DNA of 64,000 nucleotides, taken from Deinococcus aestuarii. GTDB lineage: Bacteria > Deinococcota > Deinococci > Deinococcales > Deinococcaceae. Below are positions 51,752-61,220 of this stretch, one piece after another. The translations under genes and the position numbers were made by a program. The DNA lies in contig NZ_JAHKSN010000013.1 of assembly GCF_018863415.1 (NCBI RefSeq), positions 59,144 to 123,143 of the forward strand. The letters run 5' to 3'. Numbering within the stretch: position 1 is the stretch's first letter; each line of letters opens with the position of its first letter. The notes below the pieces were generated by a model. It was not told the DNA's origin. It searched no databases and saw only the letters and a list, made by a program, of their open reading frames with translations.

Positions 51752-53044
51752 TTGTCCAGAATCCTGATCGCCTCGCAGCCCATCCACGGCCACGTGCTGC
51801 CGCTCCTGCCCATCGCGGAGGAACTCGTGCGGCGCGGGCACGAGGTCCGCTGGTACACCGGGCGCAAGTACGCGGCGCGGGTGCGGGCGGTCGGTGCCGG
51901 GTTCGAGCCCTTCGTCCACGCCCGCGACTACGACGACGACGACTTCGGGGCGACCTTCCCGGGACGGGGCGAGCGGACGGGCCTGCGGCAGATTCGGTTT
52001 GACATCGAGCACGTGTTCGTCGGGCAGATCGGGGGTCAACTGCAAGATCTCCAGGCGGTGCAGGGGGCCTGGCCCGCCGACGTGATCCTCGCCGAGCAGA
52101 CCCTGGGCGCCGCGCTGCTGCTGGAGGAACTGGGCGGACCGCCCGTCGCCCTGCTGGGCATCCTGCCGCTGGGGATCGCCAGCCGCGACACGGCCCCCTT
52201 CGGGCTGGGGCTGGGGCCCGACACCTCGCCCCTGGGGCGCTGGCGCAACCGGGCCCTGGGCTGGTGGGCGGAACGGGTCATCCTGGGCAGGGCGTCGCGG
52301 GACCTGGAGGCGCTCTGCCGCCGGATCGGCGTGCCCCCCCGCCCTGTCTCCCCCCCGGTGGCGCCCCGGCTGATGCTGCAACCCACCGTGCCCGGCTTCG
52401 AGTACCCCCGCAGCGACCTGCCCCCGCACCTGCACTTCATCGGGCCGATCCTGCCGCCCACCCCCGAGACCTCGCGTCTGCCCGGCTGGTGGCGCGAGGT
52501 GCTCGGCCCGCGCCCGGTGGTGCTGGTCACCCAGGGCACCCTCGCCACCCGGGCGCGCGACCTGATTCTGCCCACCCTCCAGGCGCTGGACGGGGAGGAA
52601 GTGCTGGTCGTCGCCGCCGGCGCCCGCGACCCGGGCGCGCTGGGCGAGGTGCCCCGCAACGCCCGGGTGGCGGCCTTCCTGCCGTTCGCGCCGCTGCTCC
52701 CCCACGTCGCCGTCTACGTCACCAACGGGGGGTACGGCGGCGTGCAGCAGGCCCTGACGCACGGCATTCCCGTCGTCGTGGCGGGCACCACCGAGGACAA
52801 GGCCGAGGTTGCCCGCCGGGTGGAGTACGCCGGCGTGGGCGTCAACCTGCGCACGGGCACGCCGACCCCCGAGCGGGTGCGCGCGGCCGTGCTGGCGCTG
52901 CTGGGCGAGCACGCGGTTCGCCAGCGCGCCCGCGAGCTGGGCGCCGAGCTGCGGCGCCACGACGCTCCGCGCGAGGCCGCCGCCTTGATCGAGACCCTGG
53001 CGCGCACCGGCCGGCCCGTCCGCGCACCGGGGTCCCAGGAGTGA
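51752..53044 (+). CDS. UGT/MGT-like glycosyltransferase (GT1)
   Basis: A 430-residue GT-B enzyme: N-terminal ILIASQPIHGHVLPLLPIAE with the catalytic-site His, and C-terminal donor site VVLVTQGTLATR, AFLPFAPLLPHVAVYVTNGG, and YGGVQQALTHGIPVVVAGT. The start is TTG 51752 after GGGAGGACC. It presumably attaches a sugar to the phenolic product of the cluster. Close to macrolide and zeaxanthin-type glucosyltransferases by motif. Confidence 0.88.
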   Translation: MSRILIASQPIHGHVLPLLPIAEELVRRGHEVRWYTGRKYAARVRAVGAGFEPFVHARDYDDDDFGATFPGRGERTGLRQIRFDIEHVFVGQIGGQLQDLQAVQGAWPADVILAEQTLGAALLLEELGGPPVALLGILPLGIASRDTAPFGLGLGPDTSPLGRWRNRALGWWAERVILGRASRDLEALCRRIGVPPRPVSPPVAPRLMLQPTVPGFEYPRSDLPPHLHFIGPILPPTPETSRLPGWWREVLGPRPVVLVTQGTLATRARDLILPTLQALDGEEVLVVAAGARDPGALGEVPRNARVAAFLPFAPLLPHVAVYVTNGGYGGVQQALTHGIPVVVAGTTEDKAEVARRVEYAGVGVNLRTGTPTPERVRAAVLALLGEHAVRQRARELGAELRRHDAPREAAALIETLARTGRPVRAPGSQE

Positions 53045-53048
53045 GCGT

Positions 53049-53590
53049 TCAGTGTCCCGCGGCGGCCCGCCGGGTGGGGCGCAGCCGCTCCAGCCGGGCC
53101 CGCATCGTCCGCTGGAGCATCACCGGGTACACCTGGAAGAAGAGGTTGGCCCCCAGCAGCCAGCCCGCCGCGCCACCGCGCCCGCGACCAGCCCCGTCCC
53201 GAGGCCCGCCAGCAGCAGGTGGCTGAACTCCGCCTCCCGGGTCGCCCGCTCGTAGGCGGGCAGGGAAGCCTGGCGACCGTCAAAGCCCGTGGCCTCGCGC
53301 CGGAAGCGTTCCCAGCCCACCCGCCGCCGCAGCCGCCGGTAGCCGAGCACGCCCAGGCGGCGGTACAGGCCGGGTTCCCAGGGTCTCACCCGGTACCAGC
53401 GCTCCGGCGGGCGCAAGGAGACCGCGCGCAGCACGTACAGCGCCCAGCGCATCAGGAGCACGTGCGCGGTCAGCGCGAAGGGCAGGCCCCGGAAGCCGAC
53501 CGCCCTCCCCGTGAGCCAGGCCGCCCCGGCCACCCCGGCAAGGCCCAGGAACACGCCCGCCCAGCCGTCCGTCCCGCTCTCCCGCCGCAC
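53049..53590 (-). CDS. CrtO-like glycosyl acyltransferase, frameshifted
   Basis: Similar to glycosyl-4,4'-diaponeurosporenoate acyltransferase (staphyloxanthin CrtO): small membrane protein with WYRVRPWEPGLYRRLGVLGY and REAEFSHLLLAGLG. After residue about 140 the expected ending GWLLGANLFFQVYPVMLQR continues in another frame (from about 53165) to a stop at 53049. One missing base in the GTGGCGCGGCGGGC stretch explains it. It converges with the glycosyltransferase and may acylate the sugar that enzyme adds. Confidence 0.68.
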
Positions 53591-53609
53591 GTCCCGAGCA
53601 TAGCGGGGT

Positions 53610-54770
53610 TCAGGGACGGCGCAGCGCGCCCGAGACGGTCAGGCGGCCCGCGGCCCGGGCGGGCAGCAGCCCCGCCAGCAGCCCCAGCAGCAACGAGACC
53701 CCGACGCTCAGGCCCGCCAAGCGCGGGGTGACGGCGGCCGCGTCGATCCCGGCCAGGTTCTGCGTGTAGAGATTGACGCCCCAGGCGCCGACCAAACCCA
53801 GCAGCACCCCGGCGCCGCCGCCCAGCAGCGCAAGCAGCAGACTTTCCGTCAGCACCAGGGCCCGCAGGAAGGCGGGACGCGCCCCGAGGGCCCGCAGGGT
53901 CCCGAACTCCCGGGTGCGCTCGACCACGCCCATCGTCACGGTGTTGACGACCGTCAGCCCGCCCACCAGCAGCGAGACGAGGGAGAGGCCCAGGCCCGCG
54001 GCGTCACTGCTCCCCAGCAGCCGCTCCACGAAGCGCAGCACGTCCGACCGGGTGCTGGCCTCCAGCCCCAGCCGCCGCGAGAGGAGGCCCGCGACCCGCT
54101 GGGCCTCCTCCGGCCGCCGCAGCTTGACGGCCACCAGGGACAGCCGGTCCCCCGCGCCGAAGGCCCGCTGGACCGTTCCCAGCGGCAGAAAGGTGAAGGT
54201 GTCGGTGAGGCTGTTCTGGGGCGCCAGGATGCCGACGACCCGGGCGCTGGCCCGGCGGCTCAGCCACAGTTCGTCCCCCACCCCCAGCCCCAGGTTGCGC
54301 GCCGACCTCGCCCCCAGCACGGCGACCGCCCGGTCCCGGTCAGAGGGGACCAGCAGCCTCCCCCGGGCCGCGCGCACCCCGGCGAACAGGGCCTGCACCC
54401 CCTGGTCGGCGGGGAGACCGTAGAACACCGCGCTCTGGGCGGGGTCGAGCGACTGCCTCAGGCTGATCGCCACCGGCGTGACCCGCGCGATCCCCAGTTC
54501 GGGGGCCAGGCGGAGGAGAGCGGCGGCCGTGCCGGGGGGCAGGGTGGGGCTGGGCAGCAGGCCCAGGGACAGGGCACTTCGGGAGACCTGAACATCCGGA
54601 CCGACGCTCTCCAGTTCGCTTCTGAAGGCCTGCCGGAGGCCCTCGCCCAGCGACAGGAAGACGGTCATGCTGGCCACCGCGACCGTGAGCCCCAGCGCGG
54701 TGAGCAGGGTTCTGACCGGACGGCGGGTCAGGCTGCGCCAGGCGAGTCGCCACAGGTCTTCCTGCCTCAC
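53610..54770 (-). CDS. FtsX/MacB-type ABC permease
   Basis: A 386-residue permease: first helix at about 18-42, an extracytoplasmic domain to about 255, then three helices with [27 protein letters not shown], the coupling segment of MacB/FtsX permeases. No ATPase gene adjoins it; the pair at 8 kb or another locus must serve it. GTG start. It may belong with the 3' acyltransferase transcript (20 nt apart). Confidence 0.85.
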   Translation of the reverse strand: MRQEDLWRLAWRSLTRRPVRTLLTALGLTVAVASMTVFLSLGEGLRQAFRSELESVGPDVQVSRSALSLGLLPSPTLPPGTAAALLRLAPELGIARVTPVAISLRQSLDPAQSAVFYGLPADQGVQALFAGVRAARGRLLVPSDRDRAVAVLGARSARNLGLGVGDELWLSRRASARVVGILAPQNSLTDTFTFLPLGTVQRAFGAGDRLSLVAVKLRRPEEAQRVAGLLSRRLGLEASTRSDVLRFVERLLGSSDAAGLGLSLVSLLVGGLTVVNTVTMGVVERTREFGTLRALGARPAFLRALVLTESLLLALLGGGAGVLLGLVGAWGVNLYTQNLAGIDAAAVTPRLAGLSVGVSLLLGLLAGLLPARAAGRLTVSGALRRP

Positions 54771-55011
54771 GTCCGTCAGGCTAGCGTGGACCGGACCCCC
54801 GGGCGCCTGGACCTCCTCCAGGCACAGGCGCGGTGCTCAGCGGCGACATGGGGGGGCTCCCGCGCCGAGCAGTTCGACGATCACGTCGCTGCCCCCGTCA
54901 GGCAGACGTTCATGGGCGAGAACGGGCGCGGGGAGGAGGACTCCCTCCACCGTGGCGCTGGGCTCGGAGAGGTCCTCCCGTTGGAATTCCCTTGGGCCGT
55001 CGGAACGGCCT

Positions 55012-56637
55012 TCAGTTCCCGCCCACCGCCCGAATGCGCTGCCCGACCGTGGGCGTCACCGTGCCGAGCCCCTGGATGTACTCGAGCACGACCTGCGCGT
55101 CGGGTTCACGGGTCGTGCCCTGCCCGTCAGCGAACATGGTGTACTCGTCCCCCCCGCTGTTGGTGAAGTCGCTGAGCGCCAGGGTGTACGTCGTGGCGTC
55201 CTTCTGAATCGGCGTGCCGCCGTCGAGGGTGGCACTGACGACGCGCGACCCCACCGGCCGGCTCACGTCGTACGTGAACGAGAAGCCCGAGATCTGCAGG
55301 AAACGTCCACTTGCGCCGGGCAGGGCCGAGACGCTGTTCTCCAGCGCGGCGTACAGCTGCGTCCCGGTCACGGTACGGGTCACGACGGTGTTCCCGAAGG
55401 GCAGCACCGAGTACACGTCCCCCGCCACCAGGTCGTAGGGCGGTCCCGGCTGGTACCCGGGAGCGGGCCGTCGCAGGTTCTTGTCCTGCGGCGCGTAGCT
55501 GGAGGGCAGCGGGCTGCGGATGCTCCCGCCGTTCTGAATGGCGAGCTGGGTGCCGTAGCGCGCCCGGAAGGCGTCCGCGATCAGGTCGCCCAGCGCGACC
55601 TCCTGCAACCGCTCGACATTGCCCCCACGGGGGAACACGTCGGTCGCCACCCCTACTCGGCGGTCGAGCTGCTGGGCGAGCTGGGCGCGGTAGGGGGCGA
55701 GCACCTGCTCGACGGCCGGGTCGGGCGTGACGGCGTCCACCCGCGGCTCGACGAAGGTGTTCACCCGGTCCGTCACCCGGCGGCTGGTCAGGTCGTAGGT
55801 GACGTTCACCTTCGCGTAGCTCGCGCCCTTGCTGAGGTTCTCCACGACCAGGGCGTCCCCCACGAAGCCGCTGAACTTCTCGTTGGTGTGGTCGCCGAAG
55901 ATCACGTCGAAGCCGCGCACGCTCCCCGCGAAATCGATCAGGGGCCCGGTGGCCGTCTGCGAGGCGTCCTGACCGGTCACCCCCAGGTGCGTGATCGCCA
56001 CGAAGACCTGGGCGCCCTGGGCGAGCGCGGCGGCCCGCGCCCGGGTCGCCGCGGCGACGGGGTCCGTGACCACCAGGGTGCCCAGCGCGCCCGGCGCGAC
56101 CAGGGTGGGCGCCTCCGGGTTGGTCAGCCCGACCACGGCGACCTTCACCCCACCGACGGTGAAGATCTTGTACGGGGCCACGTTCCTCAGGTTCGCGCCC
56201 AGGTTCTCCAGGTTCGCGGAGAGGTACGAGAACTTGGCCCGGTCGATGAGCCCCTGGAGGAAGGCCGTGCCCCGGTCGAAGTTGTGGTTGCCGAAGGTGT
56301 CCGCGTCGAAGCCCATAGCGTTCATGGCCTCCACGGCGGGCACCTCGCCGAAGAAGCTCGACAGGGGCGGGGACGCCCCGTAGGCATCGCCACCGGTGAG
56401 GGTGAGGGTGTTGGGGTTGTTCGCGCGGTCCTGCTTGAAGTACGCGCTGAGCACGGCCGCGCCGCCGACCTGGTAGGCCACGGCGCCGCTGCCCACGCTC
56501 AGGGGGTCGAGTTGCGCGTGCCAGTCGGACACGTCGAGGAACTGGAGGGTGACGGGCTGCGCCGGGGGAACGGGCTCGGGCGAGCAGGCCACGAGCGCGA
56601 GGGTCAGGGCGGCGAGCGGCAGGGTTCTGGTGGGCAT
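55012..56637 (-). CDS. 5'-nucleotidase/UshA-like lipoprotein
   Basis: A 541-residue lipoprotein (lipobox LVAC near residue 18). The N-terminal metallophosphatase domain has [25 protein letters not shown] and AITHLGV as metal sites. The C-terminal substrate domain has [23 protein letters not shown] and GGDEYTMF. This is the 5'-nucleotidase / 2',3'-cyclic phosphodiesterase family, releasing phosphate and nucleosides outside the cell. RBS AAAAGGAGA before ATG. The ATG is preferred to an upstream frame extension. Confidence 0.92.
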   Translation of the reverse strand: MPTRTLPLAALTLALVACSPEPVPPAQPVTLQFLDVSDWHAQLDPLSVGSGAVAYQVGGAAVLSAYFKQDRANNPNTLTLTGGDAYGASPPLSSFFGEVPAVEAMNAMGFDADTFGNHNFDRGTAFLQGLIDRAKFSYLSANLENLGANLRNVAPYKIFTVGGVKVAVVGLTNPEAPTLVAPGALGTLVVTDPVAAATRARAAALAQGAQVFVAITHLGVTGQDASQTATGPLIDFAGSVRGFDVIFGDHTNEKFSGFVGDALVVENLSKGASYAKVNVTYDLTSRRVTDRVNTFVEPRVDAVTPDPAVEQVLAPYRAQLAQQLDRRVGVATDVFPRGGNVERLQEVALGDLIADAFRARYGTQLAIQNGGSIRSPLPSSYAPQDKNLRRPAPGYQPGPPYDLVAGDVYSVLPFGNTVVTRTVTGTQLYAALENSVSALPGASGRFLQISGFSFTYDVSRPVGSRVVSATLDGGTPIQKDATTYTLALSDFTNSGGDEYTMFADGQGTTREPDAQVVLEYIQGLGTVTPTVGQRIRAVGGN

Positions 56638-56817
56638 GGGTTCTCCTTTTCCCGGAGGCGGGTCGGCACTCGTCACGAACGTGGCCTCACCCGCCTGGGC
56701 GGCAGGACAAGGACCTTCACCGGTGGGCGTGCCTTGAGTGTAGGACCGGGGGGCGGAGGGGGGTGAAGCGGGGAGGAGCCCAGGGCGTCCGCGAGGCCGG
56801 GTGAGCCCGCCCGTCCA

Positions 56818-57596
56818 TCAGCGGGTCTCTTTCGCCTGCCGGATCAGGGTTTGCAGCTGGGCGCTGCTGAGCGGGCCGAGGTGCCGGGCAACGATCCGGC
56901 CCCGCGCGTTCACGGCCAGGGTGGTGGGAAAGCCGCTGACCCGCAGCGTCCCGGTAACCGCCTCCCCGCCCAACCAGGTGGCGCTCGTGGCCGGGTAGGC
57001 GCCCAGGAACGCCCCCACCCGCTCGGCCGGTTCACCGACATTTAGCAGCACCACGGGTTCCCCCGCCTGGACCGCCCGCATCAGGAGCGGCATCTCCGCC
57101 CGGCAGGGCGGGCACCAGGTGGCCCAGAGGTTCACCACACCCGGGCGGGGCAGCGCGACCGGGCGGGAGACCGTGCCCCCGCGAGGCGCGGGAAGCGCGC
57201 CTCCGGGAACGTCTGCACGGCGGGGGTGGGTCGGAGCAGCAGGGGCAGCACTCCCGCCAGAACGGTGACGAGCAGCGGGAGGGCCAGCCGGTCGGGCAGC
57301 CGCCGGCGGGGCCACCAGAGGGCCAGCAGCCCCGCCGCGAGGCCCGGCCCCCACGCCCAGCCTCCCCGCCGGACGTCCAGCAGTTCGAGCACCCCTGCGC
57401 CCAGGGGCTGGCTCAGGTTCCCGAAGAGGCCGGGCAGGGTCGCCCAGAGGCGGGCGGTGACCAGGGCCACGGCCGCGGCCAGGCCCGCCCCCCGGAAGCG
57501 GGCCAGGGAGGACCACGCCAGCAGGCCGAGCACCAGCGTGAGCTGCGACCAGCCGAGCACCAGCGGACCGATCTTCAGGGCGTCGGGCCCGATCAC
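56818..57596 (-). pseudogene. TlpA-like thioredoxin with N-terminal Lgt-like membrane part, frameshifted
   Basis: The N-terminal half (frame ending at 57132) has four to five helices and opens IGPLVLGWSQLTLVLG like an Lgt-type membrane domain. The C-terminal half, in another frame, is a TlpA/ResA thioredoxin with VVNLWATWCPPCRAEMPLL (active site CPPC) and SGFPTTLAVNARG. One missing G in the minus-strand G5 run (plus-strand C5 57176-57180) separates them; with it restored the sequence reads on as GGTVSRPVALPRPGVVNLW. The product would be a membrane-anchored thiol oxidoreductase. The GTG 57596 overlaps the stop of an upstream leader ORF. Confidence 0.72.
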
Positions 57597-57754
57597 GGGC
57601 GTTCCCGGAGGAGGGACGAACGACCGCGCCCGGCCCGACCGGACGGCCCGCTGGCCGTCCCGGGGGTCCCGGCGGCAGGGCTGCCGTGGTGGGGAGGCCG
57701 CCTGCTGGCCAGGGGGAAGAGGCGGCGCATCATCAGGCAATCACGGGTCGTCAA
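57593..57754 (-). CDS. 53-residue leader ORF coupled to the TlpA-like gene
   Basis: TTG 57754 follows a strong AGGAGGAG site by about 5 nt. The frame (MTTRDCLMMRRLFPLASRR start, Arg/Ser/Pro-rich) ends in TGA overlapping the GTG of the TlpA-like gene (GTGA). It is probably a translational entry device and not a folded protein. Confidence 0.45.
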   Translation of the reverse strand: MTTRDCLMMRRLFPLASRRPPHHGSPAAGTPGTASGPSGRAGRGRSSLLRERP

Positions 57755-57856
57755 GGTGCTCCTCCTGGGCCTGAAGGACCCATCCTCCCGTTGCCCATGC
57801 ACACGGCCTGGACGGGTCCCTGCTCCTGAACCGTGCGAGGGTGGGTCAACCGGCCC

Positions 57857-57888
57857 ATTGTTCAGCAACTGTGTAAAGATCGTGTAAC
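57857..57888 (-). promoter_or_regulatory. Class C direct-repeat promoter of the TlpA-like unit
   Basis: Minus strand: GTTACA (57888-57883), 5 nt, TTTACA (57877-57872), 9 nt, AACAAT -10 (57862-57857). Hexamers end in ACA and not ACC. The geometry equals class A. Confidence 0.55.
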
Positions 57889-57959
57889 CGCGTCCGCGGT
57901 GGGCCAGGGACGCTCCAGGAACAGCAGGGGAGAGCGCGGTCCCCCTCCCGGGGCCGCTG

Positions 57960-58160
57960 CCCGCCCGAGCCGGGCCCGGTGCCCAGTGGGTGGGGGTCTC
58001 GATGGTCTGGCCGTACCAGAGCATCCGCCAGGCCTAGAACCAGGCGCGCTGCACCGACCGGCTCTGCACGACGTTCAGCGCGAAGTCCTTGAGTTCCCGG
58101 CGCGTGGTTCTGAGGACGGCGATCCGCGAGACGGTGGTGATCCGCTCGTGCCCCCGGACG
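57960..58160 (-). pseudogene. Unidentified decayed coding segment
   Basis: One minus-strand frame reads ERITTVSRIAVLRTTRREL, KDFALNVVQSRSVQRAWF, a TAG stop, then AWRMLWYGQTIETPTHW. Composition and charge pattern look protein-like on both sides of the stop, but there is no start, promoter or known family. It is probably the tail of a dead gene upstream of the TlpA-like unit. Confidence 0.35.
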
Positions 58161-58263
58161 ACGCCCTCGAGTCAAGCCCGGTCACGTTCCGTCAGGCGTT
58201 GATCCTCACACGCGGGGCCATGTTGTCCCGCTGCCTCAACCGGGCCCGCAACCGGTTGATCTA

Positions 58264-58641
58264 CTACGTCTGCCGCTCGATGCTCATCTGAGGAGCCTGC
58301 CTGATCTCGAGACACTCGCCGTTGGGCACCTCGGCCTCGGAGATGGAGATGGCGTACTGGTAATGGCGAATCGTTCGGGACGTGGAGACGATGTTGAAAG
58401 CGCCCGCCTCCTTCTGCCGCAGCGACTCCAGGGAGCGCCGCCCGAGAGGCACGTTTTCCGACGTGAACTTGAGGCCGAGACACTGTGGCTGGACCGGCAC
58501 CGCGCTGGCGTCACTCTCGGCCCGCAGCGGCGTGGTGTTGATCGGGGCGGACGTCTGCACCGGGGTGGTCTCCCCGCACGCGACGAGGAGGAGCGTCACG
58601 CTGGCGGTGCTGACGGCGGAACGAACGTGTTGGGTCTTCAT
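58264..58641 (-). CDS. Small lipoprotein, 125 residues
   Basis: Signal peptide with lipobox LLLVAC near residue 22; the mature part is about 100 residues with two further Cys (QCLGLKF, GECLEIRQ) that may form a disulfide. The domain is not recognised. It has a good CGGAGG ribosome site and a 5' leader of about 140 nt with two hairpins. It shares class C control with the thiol-related genes nearby. Confidence 0.7.
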   Translation of the reverse strand: MKTQHVRSAVSTASVTLLLVACGETTPVQTSAPINTTPLRAESDASAVPVQPQCLGLKFTSENVPLGRRSLESLRQKEAGAFNIVSTSRTIRHYQYAISISEAEVPNGECLEIRQAPQMSIERQT

Positions 58642-58689
58642 CTCGGGACCTCCGGAGTGCGACCGGGTTCGGCGCGTGACCGACGACAG

Positions 58690-58735
58690 ACGAACAAAAC
58701 GACGGCTAGAAACGCCGTCCTCCTCTGTGAGGAGG
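58690..58735 (-). promoter_or_regulatory. Two adjacent hairpins in the lipoprotein 5' leader
   Basis: On the minus strand, CCTCCTC-ACA-GAGGAGG (58735-58719) is followed at once by GACGGC-GTTTCTA-GCCGTC (58719-58701) and then GTTTTGTTCG. The second stem plus T-run looks like an intrinsic terminator, placed about 60 nt before the start codon, so an attenuator is possible. The ligand or trigger is unknown. Confidence 0.4.
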
Positions 58736-58788
58736 GAAAAGACCAGCGGACGGTTCAGCGCCGCGGAAGATCAGTCGGTTGCCCCACC

Positions 58789-58821
58789 ATCGTAAGAAGC
58801 CCGGTGTTCAGATCGTGTCAA
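58789..58821 (-). promoter_or_regulatory. Class C promoter of the small lipoprotein gene
   Basis: Minus strand: TTGACA (58821-58816), CGATC, TGAACA (58810-58805), 10 nt, TACGAT -10 (58794-58789). The core ACACGATCT is shared with the TlpA-like promoter. Confidence 0.5.
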
Positions 58822-58923
58822 GGTCGCGGGGCGCTCAAGGTTCCGTGAAGGAAGAGCTGTGGAGACGCGGCGGCTCAACTCGACCGGGCCGGGTCGGCGG
58901 GAAGCTTCGGGTGGCTCCTGACC

Positions 58924-59889
58924 CTAGAGGTTCTTCCGGAAGAACTCCACGGACCGCCCGAGCGCGACGCTCAGGTTCCGGCTGAGGTTGTGATCGTCGC
59001 CGGGGTAGGTGAAGAAGGTGTACGGCTGCCCCGCGGCCTTCAGGCCCCCTGCCAGCGCCTGGGAGAGGCTGAGGGGAACGTGGGTGTCCCCGGTGCCGTG
59101 GTGAAGCTGGAGGGGCCGCCCTTTCAGGTCCGAGAGGAAGAAGTTGGGGGAGATCGCCCGGTACAGGTCGGGATTCTGGGCGGGCGTGCCGTACCGTGCG
59201 AGCATCCGGGCGCGGGGGTCATTTCCCTCGGACCCGCTCCCCCAGCGGGGCAGGTCCCGGAAGATCAGGTCGTACGGCCCGACGACGCCCGCCCAGATGT
59301 TGCCCGCCTTGATCTGGGGGTTTATGGTCATGGCGCGCAGGGTGATGTGACCGCCCATCGAGTGGCCCCACATGCCGATCCGCTTTGGGTTCACGCCCTC
59401 CAACTTCTGGAGGGAGGAAAAGGCGTTGAGCACGTCGACGGTGTACTCCGGCGACCAGTAGGCGGTTCCGGCGGGCTCGCCCTGGGAGCTGCCGTGGCCC
59501 CGGTAGTCGGGCTTCAGGACGACGAACCCGGCGCGGGCGAAGGCGTCGATGTAGGCGACGTACCGCTCGGTGGTCCGGTACTGCTGGGGAGGGATGTACC
59601 CGTGGTTGAACACGATGGCGGGCCACCCCCCCTTGGGCGGCGTGCCGTTGGGAACCGTGAGCAGGGCATTGATGCGCAGCCCGTCCGAGAGGTAGGACAC
59701 CACGCGCCGTTCATACCCCGCGCCCGGGCGGAGCGTCTGGCGGGTGGTGAGGGCGCTGCCGGGGTAGGCGCGCGCCCGCATCCGCTCGATGGAGAGGGGA
59801 GCGTTCTCCGTCTGGGCGAGTCGGGCCTGGGCGGCCGGGGCCGCACTCAGGCCGGCGAGCAGCAGGGCGAGGCGCAAGGGGTGGGACAT
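58924..59889 (-). CDS. Secreted alpha/beta hydrolase (S9 peptidase-like)
   Basis: A 321-residue exported hydrolase with signal peptide 1-22 (APAAQA). The fold shows an oxyanion region FNHGYIPPQQY, DYRGHGSSQG, nucleophile GMWGHSMGGHI, Asp in GTGDTHVPLS and His in GDDHNLSRN, as in acyl-peptide hydrolase / dienelactone-type enzymes. The catalytic set is complete; the substrate is unknown. RBS AAAGGTG 8 nt before the ATG. Confidence 0.87.
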   Translation of the reverse strand: MSHPLRLALLLAGLSAAPAAQARLAQTENAPLSIERMRARAYPGSALTTRQTLRPGAGYERRVVSYLSDGLRINALLTVPNGTPPKGGWPAIVFNHGYIPPQQYRTTERYVAYIDAFARAGFVVLKPDYRGHGSSQGEPAGTAYWSPEYTVDVLNAFSSLQKLEGVNPKRIGMWGHSMGGHITLRAMTINPQIKAGNIWAGVVGPYDLIFRDLPRWGSGSEGNDPRARMLARYGTPAQNPDLYRAISPNFFLSDLKGRPLQLHHGTGDTHVPLSLSQALAGGLKAAGQPYTFFTYPGDDHNLSRNLSVALGRSVEFFRKNL

Positions 59890-59969
59890 CGTCAGTCACC
59901 TTTCACAGGGGCGAGGGGGCGACGAGGAGGTACCGGACGGGCTCTCCCGGTGGCGCGGCGGGTCGCCAT

Positions 59970-60001
59970 ACCCTACCCGGCCCTTGTTGGGGTTGTGTAA
60001 A
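59970..60001 (-). promoter_or_regulatory. Degenerate class C promoter of the hydrolase gene
   Basis: Minus strand: TTTACA (60001-59996), 5 nt, CCAACA (59990-59985), 9 nt, TAGGGT -10 (59975-59970). The second hexamer is weak; the spacing is right. Confidence 0.42.
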
Positions 60002-60062
60002 GCCAGCGCTGGACGCGGGCCTTCCGGGCGGCGCTCCTGGGGCTCGCTCCGGCTCCAGCGGG

Positions 60063-61220
60063 TCAACGGCCGAAGACCCACGGCGCCACCCGCGTCCCGG
60101 CCAGGAGACGCGCCACGGCGAGCGGCACGGCCAGCGCCACGGCCCCGTACGCCGCGAGCACGAACACGAACCCGGCCGGATCTCCCGGAAACCCCCGGCG
60201 TTCCAGGAACAGCAGGACGGCCGGGTGCAGCAGGTACACCTGCAGGCTCACGGTGCCCAGGGAGGTGAGCACCCTCACCAGCCAGGCCGGGGCCCGGGTG
60301 AGGACCTGGGCGAGCCCCAGGAGGGCCAGCGAGGCGGCCGTCGTGTAGGACCAGTTGGCGAGGCTGTACGCGGCGGAACTCACCGGGGCCCCCTGGAGCA
60401 GGGCCACGGACAGGGGCACGTACCAGGCGAAGGTGAGCAGCGTGGCCGCGACGATCCAGAGGCGCCAGCGGTGCCAGAAGCGCTCGAAGGGGACGTCACT
60501 CGACCCGAAGAACATGCCCAGCCCGAGCACCGGCAGGTACCACACGACCATCGTGGCCGGGAAGCGGAAGTTCAGGACGCCCGAACGGTTGAGCAGGTAC
60601 ACCAGCAGTTGCAGCCCGGCGGCGCCGACCAGCACCCACCAGAAGCGCGGCCTCCGGCGGAAGAGGGGCAGCAGGAGGGGCAGGATCAGGGAGAACTGCA
60701 GGGCGATCAAGAGGAAGTACAGGTGGAAGTACCCTTTCCCGTACTGGAGCCAGACCCGCCAGCGTTCCGGGTCCCCGAGAACTCCGGGCGGGTCCTGGGC
60801 CGTGAGCACGCGGAAGCCGACGTACGCCACCGTCCAGAAGAGGTACGGCACCAACACCTTCTGGAGGCGTGACCGGACATAGGCGCCGAGGTGGAACCGG
60901 CGCAGGGCGGACCGGGTGAGGACCAGGGCCGTGAGGAAGAGGAACGCCGGCACCACGAAGTGCGAGCCACGGTTGAGGACCATCAGGCCCTCGCCGAGCA
61001 GGGAGCCCGCCGCGGCGTGACGGATCGCCAGACCCGTCAGGTGGTGCAGCACCACCGCGAGGATGGTCACGCCGCGGTACACGTCGAGTTCGACCATCCG
61101 GGCGGGGCGCGCACCCGGCGCGGTCGTTGCCCCGGCCGCCGTCTCGCCCCGGTTCGCCTGCCCGGGCACCCGCGGCGGATCGCCAGGCTCCCCGGTCACG
61201 GGAGCGGTCAAGGGGTTCAC
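60063..61220 (-). CDS. Acyltransferase family 3 (OatA-like) membrane protein
   Basis: A 385-residue acyltransferase with about ten helices: opening ARMVELDVYRGVTILAVVLHHL (YRG and HH), then NRGSHFVVPAFLFLTALVL and HLYFLLIALQFSLILPLL. It transfers acyl groups to envelope sugars. It is preceded by a 40-residue Pro/Gly-rich cytoplasmic tail. GTG 61220 overlaps the stop of a 26-codon leader ORF (GTGA). It follows the redoxin gene in one transcription unit. Confidence 0.88.
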   Translation of the reverse strand: MNPLTAPVTGEPGDPPRVPGQANRGETAAGATTAPGARPARMVELDVYRGVTILAVVLHHLTGLAIRHAAAGSLLGEGLMVLNRGSHFVVPAFLFLTALVLTRSALRRFHLGAYVRSRLQKVLVPYLFWTVAYVGFRVLTAQDPPGVLGDPERWRVWLQYGKGYFHLYFLLIALQFSLILPLLLPLFRRRPRFWWVLVGAAGLQLLVYLLNRSGVLNFRFPATMVVWYLPVLGLGMFFGSSDVPFERFWHRWRLWIVAATLLTFAWYVPLSVALLQGAPVSSAAYSLANWSYTTAASLALLGLAQVLTRAPAWLVRVLTSLGTVSLQVYLLHPAVLLFLERRGFPGDPAGFVFVLAAYGAVALAVPLAVARLLAGTRVAPWVFGR

